64,000 bases of DNA from Dryococelus australis (lineage: Eukaryota; Arthropoda; Insecta; Phasmatodea; Phasmatidae): assembly GCA_029891345.1 (NCBI GenBank), contig CM056993.1:111268123-111332122 (forward strand), read 5' to 3'. The notes beneath the pieces are model-generated. The model was not told where the DNA came from, did no database searches, and saw nothing but the letters and a program-made list of their open reading frames with translations. Below, in pieces: positions 34,516 through 46,339 of the stretch (the first letter of the stretch is position 1; each line of letters starts with the position of its first letter). The position numbers and the translations under genes are program-made.

Positions 34516-36240
34516 CCCCTAGAGCCTTGAGCATGTGCTCCAAATCAAGAGATGGGGAATTACTGGTTGGATCATCTGGTTCAAATTATGATAGTTTACA
34601 CAGAATCATAGGGTACCATCTTTCTTTGGTACTTGGACAACTAGAGCATTGTAGGTGGATTTGGAGTGTTTAATGATGTCCAGCTACTCTATCTCCTCGA
34701 TTTGACATTCTATGATGGCTCCTCTCTTGGCTGACACCCCTTAGCCAATTATAGATGATGATTTGCTGTGGAATGGTTAGGTGCATTTCTTGTGCAATAA
34801 TAGCCACGTGCGTTAATGGGCTCCTTTGCGCGAATCTACGCCTGTGTTCCTGAACAATTTGGGTCAGCTGTTCCACCGATTCCCTTGTAGTTGGTTGTTC
34901 AGATCGTCTTCGGTTTTGGCTTGCTGTAGGTTGGGCTATGAATTTCTACCATGTCATGGCCCTCCTCATGGTTGCAGAGAGTGATGGTTGCCCCAGGATA
35001 GCTGCCTCCCTCTGCTTTTCAGCTAAATGTAATTTAGTGGGTATAGACTTGTCTGCAAATCTCAAGTCAGAGTGATTTCCCCTTTAGTAGGGAGTTGAGC
35101 TCCTTCCTGGGCCATGAAAATTGTATTGTTCTTAGCTGGCTGCACCATTTTTAGGTATTCCTGAGGAATTTTCATATTTCGGGTAAAATTGTTATTTACT
35201 GTGGTACCTAGCATAGCCAGGACTTCTCTCATTTCAATTGTTACAGTAATAAGGGTTGGGTCCTTTAGGATGGCCACATATAGGGCCTCTTTTACTTCAT
35301 CGGGGTCCTGGCCCCTTCTGATATTTTGGCCGACTATTTTATGATGGTTAGTTTCTTTGTCAGCTGATGGCTGTTCATGGCTCTCTTCTTAGGTCAATTC
35401 AGCCTGGCTTTGGCCATCTATCTGCCCTGGAGATTACTCTGACATACAGGGCAAGCTTTGTGAAAGTGTCTGGCTGAACAGTGCTAGCACTTGGGCAGCG
35501 TGGGAGTCAGTGCGATTGCAGTCTGGCCTCTTCCCTCTTGATTGAACTTCGGTTGGTCCTGACTTCACAAGGGATGCTGGAGCAGGCTTGGTCCAGACCT
35601 GAGCCTGTATTTCTTCCACGTCTATTTCCCTCACTCATGCTCTTTCGTAGTTCTTCAAGGATCTCTGGTTCGGGGTTTCACAAATTCAAGTGGATTTCTG
35701 GCAATTAGAGCCAGTTAATCAGTTCCATGGCATCCAGTTCTTTGCATTTAGGGTGTACCATCTGGAAGGTCAATGCCTTGTGGTGGATGAACCTTTCAGC
35801 TTCTTCTCCCTGTCTGACCCTGGCTGTAGAGTTCATTAGTTAGTTGGGCTGCCGTGTGCAGGCCAGAAAAATGTGAGGTTAGTTGCTAGGTGAGCTGTTC
35901 CCAGCTGGTTACGAATTTGCTGTATTTATGCCACCATTTCTCAGACTTCCATTGGTGTTGTGCCTTTTCCTTGAGTGCTCATACGACTTTTGGCAACTAA
36001 ATCCGTTCAAAATCAGCAGCACATGTTTGTAGTAAGTTCCTGAGTTCTTCCTGTAGTTTGCCGGCATATTGTGGTAATGGCTGTTTGTTGAGGGTTAGTG
36101 GGCATATTACCATAGTGGCTTCTGTTGGGGTAGAACTCATTCTTGCCCTATCCAACAGATCAAATATTTAAAAACCAGCCCATCTAGGTCCCTAGCACTA
36201 TCCACCTATCTATGTTAGGTGTACTGACATTTGTAACAGG

Positions 36241-36540
36241 CTATGCTCTATAAGCGGAGACCTGGGCAGTTGGAGTGTTTTTGCAGTAGCAGTGAAGATT
36301 TCCACAGTTGTGGCAGTGGTATTTAAACCCTTCAACATCCTTCTCTCGGTCCAAGGAGTCTATACAGGCAAAATGAAACCTAGCATTGCAATGCTTGCAG
36401 GTTATGTAGGAACATCCTGTCACCAGGTAATCTTTGAAAGTACAGATTTGGCTTTCGAGTAGCACACCTTCCAGGCATGAGGCTATATTTATGATATCTG
36501 CAGGTGTCACAGGGTGTTTAATCAGACTCCATAAAGTCAA
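36241..36540 (-). pseudogene. PHD-like Cys/His cluster at the 5' end of Gypsy 1
   Basis: A 99-codon frame with the spacing CSYITCKHCNARFHFAC, then a spacer, then YHCHNCGNLHCYC. The C-x2-C, x4-H-x2-C and C-x2-C steps recall the second half of a PHD finger, more than the CCHC knuckle usual in Gypsy Gag. It is the first frame after the leader-like sequence. It could be part of an unusual Gag or a piece of another element nested here. Confidence 0.5.
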
Positions 36541-36600
36541 TAATGCAGTTAATTAGCTGCAGCCTAACTGGCTTCTTTCAGGGCCTGCCCGGTTTTGTCA

Positions 36601-37369
36601 CACGTACCTTCAATGGCCCCATGTTGGACACTAAGAAAGAAGCTTGATGCCTCACCTGTGTTCGGAGTGCTATGTTGATTGGCACACTATCAGCTTTTAT
36701 CAATGAAAATAACAATTCAGTCACACATTATTTACACTCGCTAGGTACACCTGTGAAAATCATATTCAAAATACCGTACTTTATTTACATAATCTTTATT
36801 CCAGAATACCTTAGCCGTGCTTTTTTTTAATGTTGCCATTCTAAGTCTTTGTTATATGACACCCTTTTGGATACATGTTTGTTTTTGTTAAGTGTTTTGG
36901 TAGAAAAATTACTGGAAAAATTACATGAATATTGGATATGCATCACAAATGTTTGTATTTTTAGTTTTGCAAGCCAAATGAATAGCCATGGCGAGCTGTA
37001 TAACTCACAGTGCATTACCTACTACCTTTAATTTATACAGTATAGCCACTGTTTTAACTTTTTTAACAATAGAATTTTCTCACGTAATAAAAGTGGCACA
37101 ATAATTAGTACTAGCGTGTTTATTCATTTTTACCAATTTCCTTAGGGGAAAATTATAATATGTTGTACTTCTTGTTCGTGTGATGTCATGTCAATAAAAA
37201 GGATAAAGGAGGTAGGTAAAGCTGCATTGTTTTGCTGTTTAATGTACTAACTTGAGGTATATGCTAAATTAGGCTTTCTAAATTTGTGTTACATCATTTA
37301 CTTAAATTATTAGACCTTACTGTTAATACAAACATAAACCAATAAACCTGTGGGTAAAAAACCCAAACA
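36601..37369. other. AT-rich sequence between Gypsy 1 and the LTR-like module
   Basis: Contains several AATAAA/TTTATT motifs and may include truncated LTR sequence of Gypsy 1 around 36650-36800. No host exon is visible. Confidence 0.4.
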
Positions 37370-38000
37370 TTTCTATTTTGAAAAAAATCTCGACTCACTG
37401 GAAAATCCAGATACATGCAGACCCCTAATTGACAGTGGTTAAAGCAGGATTCAAGGTTACCTGAAGTAAAGGAGACTGAAGAACAAAATGCAGGCCAGTT
37501 CTGAATATGCTGTTTTATTGGCAATCCAATTAAACCCACAGCCACAAAATTGTGAACCTTGGGGCAGGCATAACGTCAGTGCGCAATTCAGCAGTGTGAC
37601 TGTCTACAACAAGAGCTACATGAGTTAGTCCAAACTAAGGACAATGGGTCTTATTTATACCTGAAACATGCCGCCGAGGGGGTTGGGGGAGGGGTGGCAA
37701 ACAGAGCAAGCTGCAAAAATGGCTGAAGGTGGCGGAATGCTGCTGTGCTGCACGCAGCCAGTGGCCGGAGTGGTGGTAGGGATCTAGGTGTGATGTGGGA
37801 TGCCGTCTAGGAGGCGGCAGTTGCTTGGCTGTGTGCAATCTCTGGACATCAAGCCAGGGGCATCTGTGGTGTGCACAGCCTTACATCTTGCTTGGGAGGA
37901 GGCCGTGGCTTTGGCAGCACTAGTGTGTGTAACGACATCACCTGTGGCATATGAAGATTGGTATTTGTTGTGCACATGGACAGTTAATACTAATACATGA
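37370..38000 (-). promoter_or_regulatory. LTR-like promoter/poly(A) module, minus strand
   Basis: On the minus strand a GC-rich upstream part (38000-37665) leads to TATAAATAAGACCCATTG (37659 downward), then GTCCTTAGTTTGG, and AATAAA at 37518-37513. The TATA block is the same as that at 9021 on the plus strand (TATAAATARGACCCA). Orientation matches Gypsy 1 just below, so it could be that element's 5' LTR, but about 800 bp of unexplained sequence separates them. Confidence 0.5.
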
Positions 38001-39190
38001 CAGAAATAAAATAAATTTCAAACTTATACTGTTTTTGCATGTCTCACTGCACCATGTTTAGGCTTATTTATGCTATTTTCCACTTTGAAGTGACCTTAAC
38101 TACATTTGTTATTGTCATCTAAACTAATATTGCTTTGTCCCATAAAATAATAAATCTTTATAAGTGATGTCTCAAATTACACATTACTTTAGTAAGGATA
38201 ATAGTGCTGGTTCAAAAAATTGGTAACAAAATTGTTAACTGAGCTATTAACAAATTTTATTCAAATAAAAGGGTGGATCTGTTTAAAAAGGTCGAGTCAA
38301 TGTTAGGGACATGCGCTTGTGGCTCTGCTTGTAACTGTCACTCGTGCTTGTTATTCTACGGATACTATTTTTACTACGTCAGCTGCTATTTCCTTTGTAG
38401 GTTTTTTTGAATTGGGTATTTTTAAATAAAGTTTTCAAAATATTCGGGGAGTGTAAGTTTATTGGAGAAAATTAAAGTGGGTAGTTTTGTGGCAATTTTT
38501 AAGACTGAGTATAGTTCAGCCTATTAAAGTAATAGAGTGACAACACTTGACAAATGACTGAAGGTTCCCAGGGTAGACAAATGTTTTTGTGAGACAGGTG
38601 ACATTGTCATTTTAAATATTGATGTGATAGAAAATTTAAAATATTCTATTTTCTGAAATTTAAAAGTGAATTTTTAATGCCTTTTTTTTTTGGCATCAAC
38701 GTAACTCAACAAAAACTAAAATTTATTGTTAAACTATTTTTTGCTATGTTGGTGAGCTGAGTTGAAATGTTTGATGTCTTGTGTATATATTAGGTGTGAT
38801 TTTAAAGAATCTCAGTTGTACTATTTTCCATTAGTTATAATTATGTAAGCTTATCAGTATGTTCAATATGAAGTTAAACAAGGTGAGTTTTGTTATTATT
38901 GATGTACATTCCAATCTGTATTCACCAATAAATGTTTGCATTTATGGAAATCTTATATCAGTCCCCTAAAAAATGACGGAATTCCCCTTCTGCTTTTATA
39001 AGACTTAGAAAGTGTTCATTTTTTTTTTATTTTATCTTATTTATTTATATATATATTTTTTGTAAAACATTAGTAGGGTTAAAGTGTGCATTTAGATTAA
39101 GTCTGAATATTTTTTTTACACTCTGCATAGTGCAAAAATGTTCAGTATTTATGTACATCCAAGTTTCATAGCTTTATTTATTTGTGACAG
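38001..39190. other. Intron sequence before exon 6
   Basis: AT-rich with T and TA runs; no exon. The acceptor is TTTATTTGTGACAG ending at 39190. Confidence 0.6.
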
Positions 39191-39502
39191 TCACTGTCAT
39201 CAGACGTGTCAGTCCATCATGCACGCATCGTGCAGCTACTTGGAGTGGCACACAGGCTCTGTGAGATAGTAACATGCCATGACTTGGAGGCTCGTTACGA
39301 TGAACACCTAGAGGTGATCCTGCGGCTGCAGGAAGAGGTGAATTCCAGCTTGCGGCATCTGCTAACTTTCCGGGAGACGTGGCTGTTGTATGACTTCATG
39401 ATCAGCAAGGTGGAGCAGTGGATCCAGTTGGCAGAGCGCGAACTACCCAGTATCTCTGCAGAGACCACATCACAAGGTGGTGGGAATATAAAGCACTTTT
39501 GG
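39191..39502 (+). CDS. Msp300: Internal exon 6, nesprin/MSP300-like gene (spectrin repeats)
   Basis: One hundred and four codons, acceptor GTGACAG (39190) and strong donor GTAAGT (39503), phase 0 at both ends. I start the exon at 39191 and not at the later AG (39203) because this keeps phase 0 with the giant exon and gives SLSSDVSVHHARIVQLLG, a spectrin-like helix. It continues through LRHLLTFRETWLLYDFM and VEQWIQLAERELPSI, with Trp at repeat positions. GC content is clearly higher than in the flanking introns. Confidence 0.88.
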
Positions 39503-40855
39503 GTAAGTGGTGTCATTAACAATACATACAGTAAAACCTTTCTATATCAGGCCTATATATAGTGACCATCTTTCTACAATGGCTATTTTTGAGGAACTGT
39601 AAAAAAAATATGTGGAAAAAAAGTAAAAAACTCCAAGGAAAATCTGCCGAAAAATACATTTGTTGCTTTTTTTTTTTGGTTGCTGCACATTGCATTTTTC
39701 TTGGTGAGTGCTGTACCGTTTATAGCTGATGTCCAAAATTAGTAGGGGTGTGCGAATATTCAAAAATGTGAATAGTTATGAATAGTAATTTACTAATTAT
39801 TCACAGTTGAACTTCGAATACCTTGTACGAAAATTGTGAATAATGTACATTCCCATCGCAAGTGATTATTTACTTGACATTAGATGCCTACTCATTTGTA
39901 CTCGTTAATTTAAATATTTATTCCATTGTTATTAGATATAGAATGTTACTGATTGTGGTAACTGGTCATTTAAATAATTTTTGCCATTTGATACAGCAGC
40001 ATGGTTTAGAAATGTGATAAAAACTAGAAATATTAACAAAAACCATTACACACAAATTTATTTTGCTGTACCATTTATTAAAATAGTGATATATGATAAA
40101 ATGGCTTTATTAGACTAATGTATCTTAATACATACTAGCCAGACAGTAGTGAAACTATGTTATGAGCCTGCATTGAACCTTACTTCACACTTTGCGGTCA
40201 CAGCTTTAAATTCCCATAGTTACATGCAACACAAGTACAAGGAGAACACTGCATCATGCTCGTTCATAGTTATGTGTGTAACAGCGATGAGGTACCTAAT
40301 GCGCATGACAGTGTTGCCTGTATTGCTTCCGCACTCCTCTGTCTCAAACACTGAAAATAACTCCAAGTGGGCAGACCACTTGACACCCTTATTGCTGTTC
40401 TTCTATATTTATGGTACTGATCATGACTGTGTTAATGGATGACTTCAAAATAGCTAGGTATAGGGTAGATGCAGCTAAATTGGCAAATACGATTTCCTTT
40501 TCGAGGTTAAAATTGGTAGCTTTTGAGTCGAGAATGATCTTTGAATTTTTCAATAACAGTGTTTCATTGTATCCTCGTTAAAATATTTCCTTAATTGCTT
40601 TGGTGGTGGTAGTGTCACTTTGAGGGCATGCCCCTGTACCATAATGCATTTTGGGTCTAACACACATTTATGTTTTATTTCTTCATTTCCCTTGAAGTTC
40701 TTTTTTATTAGGGTACAGTTGGGCTCACTCAATTTTCTGTAGTTTCTCCAACCTCGTCTTCACCTGCTTGTAATGTATAGCAGCTGCAATCTCTGGTCCC
40801 TCTGTGGCATGGTCTGTGTGATGGTAAACAATACTTTCAACACTTGCATCTATAT
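39503..40855. other. Intron start with transposon ends
   Basis: Only 26 bp after the exon, at 39529, CAGTAAAACCTTTCTATA begins. It matches the pogo-like termini of the MITE at 40856-41576; its partner end was not found. At about 39744-39766 TAGGGGTGTGCGAATATTC resembles a hAT-type terminus and is inverted relative to TTCGAATATTGGGACAACCC near 56548-56568. No exon is seen. Confidence 0.45.
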
Positions 40856-41576
40856 CAGTAAAACCTCTACATAGTGAACCTCTTTATAGCAAAAACCTCT
40901 CTATAACAAAGACTGTGTCTGGTCTGGTCAAAACTGTATTATGATAGAATGCATTTTCTACTCTTTATAATAAATTATTTTTCTCTCTTCAGCACAAAAC
41001 CTCTCTACAACAAAGACTGAAAAGTAAGATTATACTGTATTTACTTTCCTTATTTATATTTCTCCTTTCTTTTTTTTTTACAAAACTTTACTTTGAACTG
41101 TAAAAAAAACCTACATTTGTCACATATTTCAGATAAAAAATAAAATTAACAACAGTCATAATGTTTGTTAACTGCTGTAGAAGCTGTATTGTCCTACTCT
41201 GTGTGTGTACCAAGAATTTTTTTATCATAAGAGTTTTCATTACTTATTTAAAATATAAGAATTTTGAAATTTTTTTGTTCATATAATGTGCCTCTAAACA
41301 AAATTAGTGGCTTATTTATTTCTATGACAATGGTAATTTATTAATAGTGGCCATAATATTGTACTGTATAAGTGTAAAAAAATCATTAAAATACTTTTCT
41401 TAAATAAATCATTACAAAAGAACCAATGCTGCTCAATTCCAGCAGCAATTAGATTCAAAATTGACTGCATGATAAGAAAAGAAACACATTGTAAATCACC
41501 TCTCTATAAAGAACACCTCTATAACACACACCCAAATCTTTGGTCCCTTCAGTTTTGTTATACAGAGGTTTTACTA
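40856..41576. mobile_element. Pogo-like MITE, ~720 bp
   Basis: The left terminus CAGTAAAACCTCTACATAG (40856) and the reverse complement of the right terminus, TAGTAAAACCTCTGTATAAC (41576), are inverted. The motif ACCTCTCTATAACAAAG is repeated inside both ends (near 40895, 41000 and 41500-41530). These resemble Tc1-mariner/pogo termini, and TA flanks the left end. There is no transposase frame, so the element is non-autonomous. Confidence 0.7.
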
Positions 41577-42402
41577 ATGAGCCTTGCATACTGAGAAATT
41601 TGGTGAAGCAGGGAGTAATCTTCTTTTGAATGGGAGAAATTAAGCATGAGTTCTTGTCTACTGTAGATATAGCTCGGCAAGATGCTCCTGAAAATTCATG
41701 GACTTTTCAAGATCCAACATTCTTGTAGATCTATTTTTAATGGCTGGAGTGCCAGTTACAGTTTTCAGTTCTGAAACAGAATAAAATACTTTTTCATAGA
41801 GGTCTTTATTGCTAGATGGTCAGCTAGAGTTCCTGTAGCATTGGCACATTGTATAGTGTGTATTGTATTGAAAAAATTGTGGTTTTAGTTGATAATGGAA
41901 GACTTAACCATTGACAAGGAATTATTATTTCCCCATAAGTTTTTTCTATTCCATTAAAATTTTTTGTAAAAGTAGTTTTGAGAAGTATATTTGTTGCTGT
42001 GACTGCAGAGAAGAATATTTCTGCAGTTGGAATAGTAACTAGTATATTGATAGATGTAAGAAGGCTGGTTTTTTTTTAAGGATAATTGGATTACAGTTCC
42101 TTCCTATACACTGTGAAATTTCACATTTTTTCCATATTCACACTGTTTTGGTGGTTTAATTCTAATATCTACACAGGATAATTTTACTGTTTTGGCTACA
42201 TGACGTAGAGAAATGGTTTAAGTTTTTTATATGTGTTGACTTAACACTCTGTTGGAAATAATGATGGTGAGGGCCCATTACAATTGTAAGCTCCTGTGAC
42301 ATGTTCTTTTTCTGCCCATAACTGTAAACCTAAGTTACAAAATATTGAGCACAAATAGTGTAGGTCATACATAAACAGTGAATTCGTTTTTCATTTTTCT
42401 AG
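41577..42402. other. Intron sequence before exon 7
   Basis: AT-rich; no feature other than the acceptor TCATTTTTCTAG ending at 42402. Confidence 0.6.
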
Positions 42403-42732
42403 GAGTTGAAAGCCCAGTATGAAGTGCACAACAACATCCGAAATGATGCAAGCAACCACTTTGAGTCAGCAATGCGAGTGATCCCTGTAGCTGATGAGAT
42501 GAGCCAGCGACAGCTGAATGCCCAACTGGAAGACCGTTGGCAGGGACTTTCATCTCGCATTGCCAACATCCAGACGGCATTGCTGAAGAGCGTGTCTGGG
42601 CAGGACCTGCCTGTGTCAGATAAGCTGGGCTTCCTAGAGCGGGAGCTGCTGGAAGTGCAGACCACCCTGCAGGACATGCATGGAGTTATGAAAAGCAGTG
42701 AGGAGCTGAGCCTCTACATAGAAAGGCTTCAG
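42403..42732 (+). CDS. Msp300: Internal exon 7, nesprin/MSP300-like gene (spectrin repeat)
   Basis: One hundred and ten codons from acceptor TTTTTCTAG to donor GTAAGT (42733), phase 0 at both ends. The length is close to one spectrin repeat of about 106 residues. It begins ELKAQYEVHNNIRND and contains NAQLEDRWQGLSSRI, the Trp-containing helix, and DKLGFLERELLEVQ. It ends SLYIERLQ. GC-rich relative to the intron. One of the clearest exons in the window. Confidence 0.92.
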
Positions 42733-44639
42733 GTAAGTGCGCACTTCATTCTAGCAGTGTCATATTTCCAATATTTTGTTTCACATGTCAGTTCATTTCC
42801 CCTGTCGAACAATTTTGTTGTTTGTTTAGTCAATGCTTTCAATATTATAATTATCTGTAGATATAGTCACAGTTTTTTTCTACTAAATAAAAAATATTTT
42901 AAAATGTTTTATGGATAATGGATTGTAGTGAGCCAGTATGTGAATGTGTAGATGATAGTTCACAGCAAAAAGTGTGTTAGAAGCAGGATATTTCATACAA
43001 AACAGAGCAAAACCATACCTTTAAAATCAGTAATATTATTTTTTTTATTATACAACATAAATCTAAGTAGCTTGGCAGTCTCAAATAAAAACATATATAA
43101 GTACCACCATGCCCTATTTTGTGGATGTTCAAAAGGGTATGACCATTAGGCATGTGTGAAGGTACTTTTTTCATTGGGAAGCGAAGTCGAAGCGAAGTTT
43201 ACATCATGTGAAGGAATTTTGAAGAAAAATCGAAGTTGAAGGTTTAAAAAAAAATATATTAATTGATACATATATAAAAAAAATAAGGTAACTGCTACAG
43301 GGGTAGAATGGGAGGGCAGCTGTCAGGCTGGTCAGGTGGTCAGTATGCCGCGGGGTGAACTGACATGCAGTCCACCTTTAAATTTTTGGTTTTTGTTCTT
43401 ATTTTTGTACACAGATTTTTAAAACAATAATTACACCAGAAAAATAATGAAAAGTATTTAAGAATATTTCTGCTGAAGGTGTGCTATGCTATGAAAGAAA
43501 CTTTTCATGTTTAAATAGCATATCATGTGGTTGTATGTATTTGTGTCATCCAGAGGCTGTGCCTGTCAACCTTTACAGTTTCCGGTCTTATTACCGGTCG
43601 CCCGGTGCCACACAGTCAGCGAGAGGAAGTGCTTTGCCAGGAGACGAAATGGGCAAAGTCACAAATATATTGTCCACCCATTTCTGATATCCTGATTTTA
43701 AAAAATGGGATGTTTATTTTGAGTGTCTACAATACCAGTATTTTAACTTCTTGAGGTCACAAACAATAAAATTCTCGTTCGTATACTGGCGTTTTTTGTT
43801 GTGTCCGTGTCCATGCACTTCAGTTTGCCTTTGTTATCATGCCAGTTCTGGTGCATATATAAAGTTGTAAAATCATTATCCGTCCAGGAATTAGTCCATT
43901 TCCATCACTGCCTAAACTGAAAGTTTATGTATTACACATAAAGTCAAACCTCAATTTTTTAGATACTCACAGTTCCCCATAATTTGTCTGTATGAACTGA
44001 AACTGCCGAATTTCAACCCATATGGCCCTTAAAATGTGAAAATAAGGATTTTTCCTGGAAAATAAATTACACCTTTATTGATGCACACCTTTATTGCACA
44101 CTATATTTTTCAAGTTATCACGCTCTCAAAATGTAAAATACTACTTCGTAAACAATTGAAACAGTTCCCTAATGTCTAATGTGTGTAACATAGTTGTACA
44201 TGTTTTGGTTTCATCGCCATTTTAGCATCAGCATACCATGCAAGCACATTGATGCCCAGTTTCTATGGATTACAGAGAAACTGTGAAATTGGATTTTTTT
44301 TTTTTTTTTGCAAAATTTATTTATAATTTTAAACTAATTTTGCTTAAATAATCACCACCTTCATTGATGTTTGAAATGTCACTGGTGTTTTGAAACACTT
44401 TTTAAGTACAGCATTAGACAATGAATTTAAACTTGTATGTAAATATTTCATTTAAGAATTTTACTGTCATGAATAACCACTTTTCTCTTAGACTTATGTC
44501 ATTATACATAATTTAAATATTTTCCTGCAAACACATACCACACAATTCTCAAAGAATCAAGCCTTTTTTAGTATTTGGAAATTTTCCTAGAAACTAAGGA
44601 TTAGATTTAGTCTATATGGATTAAATTACCATGATACCA
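42733..44639. other. Intron sequence, AT-rich, repeat traces
   Basis: No exon. A short GAAGCGAAGTCGAAGCGAAG tract lies near 43181-43200, and a (T)18 run near 44297. CATAAAGTCAAACCTCAATT near 43940 faintly resembles the pogo-like termini seen elsewhere. None is strong. Confidence 0.45.
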
Positions 44640-45922
44640 ATTCTATTATTGACCCGTGTGGTGGCAGGGTTTTAGAATACCACCACGGCTACCCCAATGC
44701 ATATCGTAAGAGGTGACTAATTGGGACATGGTCGGGATCTGAAATTTGTTCACACCATTATCTTATACTTCTTTGCTTCTCTTTTGCCATCTTTTATTTC
44801 GATCTCACCAAGTCCCATTGCATCTTTCCTATCTCCAGCATTATCTCAGGTCAATGCAATGTTCTTCTTCCTAATGAGGGTCTGTCCTCACCAATAAGTG
44901 CTGCCTCCCAATTGTGCGACCATACATGGTGCTTTTGTTTGTGACGGTCTAGCAAACTCTTCTCACTGGCCCAGCAGGCAAATCTAGGTGCCGAGTTTGT
45001 TTCCACATACATGTACACCCACATAGAACCAATTAATGCCTTCTTGGCAGGAGAGGTAATCATGGCAGATTAGCACATCTTCACCTGCCGGGAAGATGTG
45101 TTACCGCTGTACGAAGGAAGATGGTGTAATCAACCACAAGTCTCCTGAAATGGCACCACCAGTGGTGTCCTCTATAGTGGGGACCATGATATTTTCCCAG
45201 GTAGGGGAATAAAACTGGCCTCGCTCAGAATGTACAATTTTCCCCTGGCTTGTAGTGAATAGCTGTGAAGGGTAGCTGTTCCTATATTTTCGATGTACTG
45301 CTTAAGTCTGTAAGTCTGTGGGAGATTGGTCCCCCCTCCTAACGTCACAGTCCATGAGGTGTTTTAATTGCTGTCTTCTTTTATTCCCTCCCGCTAACCA
45401 AATGCAGGCTGAGGCGAATGAGTCTTAGTACAAGAGGCCTACACCATGGCTTCCAAAAGCACTAAAAGAAAGGGTGACACCCTCAATAGTCACTTCAATA
45501 TGGCACTGCAATTATACTGGTAGAGATTTAGATTGTGACTTTGTAGTGTGTCATTCTGTCTCTGTTAAATTACTTTCACCACATTTTTTGTTAGTCGAAG
45601 TTTAGAAGGTACACATTAGAAAAGGTGGTGCCTTTTGAATGACAAAAAATGATTGATGGAGCAGATGGTGGTTGTTGCTGATTGGAAGAAAATCAGTGAA
45701 AGATACAAGTTTCTGTTCGAGATATCAAATGCTGTCCACTCGCGCGGGCTCTTGGCAATTAAGACTTTTAGTGAGGCAACTGCAAAGTTGTCTCTTGAAG
45801 TCAAGTCCCATGTGTCCCTCAACTCCAGTAAGGGCATCATCTGGTGTCATGACCTAATTAACATCCCAGAAAAATAGATCTTAATTGAGCAGCAAACTCA
45901 CTATATTACTGATGATCGCCAT

Positions 45923-46339
45923 GTGCTGAAGACTACTGATAGTGTTATGTCACCTACAGCTACTCTCATCTTGACTTTTGGTTTGTGCGACCTCCCTTCC
46001 ATGATCAAATTTGGGTACTTGAATGTGCATGTTAAGCAATTTATTTTTCCCCCACTACGTTGCTACAACTGTCAACAGTTTGGTCATTCGTCTGAAAAAT
46101 GTCAGAATCCACCAGCTTGTCCGAAGTGTGCTGACCCATCAAATCCAGATAGTCCTCGGTACAGCAAAATGCTGAAGTGTGAGAACTGCAGCAAAGGACA
46201 TACTGTCTGGCCGAAGGAGTGCCCTGTGTTCCAGGGAGAGCAGGCTGTTCAAAGAATCTGGTCCACAGACACGGTTGCCTTTGGTGAGGTACAGAAACAT
46301 TTCCATGCTCTCCAGGGCCCGAAGCCTGCTGTTTCGTAG
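45923..46339 (+). pseudogene. LINE copy B ORF1 with zinc knuckles
   Basis: A 138-codon frame with CYNCQQFGHSSEKC (canonical CCHC knuckle), then CPKCADPSNPDSPRY and CENCSKGHTVWPKEC (second CCHC-type knuckle), ending near EQAVQRI. This is the nucleic-acid-binding part of the ORF1 protein. The upstream half (45653-45877) is in another frame, so the intact protein is not encoded. Confidence 0.85.

Larger units (their letters stand above)
33128..36600 (-). mobile_element. Decayed Gypsy-type LTR retrotransposon 1
   Basis: Reading the minus strand from high to low coordinates gives the Gypsy order: N-terminal Cys/His-rich segment (36540-36241), degenerate gag/protease region (about 36200-35060), reverse transcriptase (about 34880-34135), RNase H remnants (about 33960-33840) and integrase (33653-33128). 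All frames are broken by stops and shifts. GTGTCCAACATGGGGCC on the minus strand (about 36615-36630) resembles the leader just downstream of a Gypsy 5' LTR. The element sits in the 30501-39190 intron, antisense to the host gene, and cannot be active. Confidence 0.85.
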
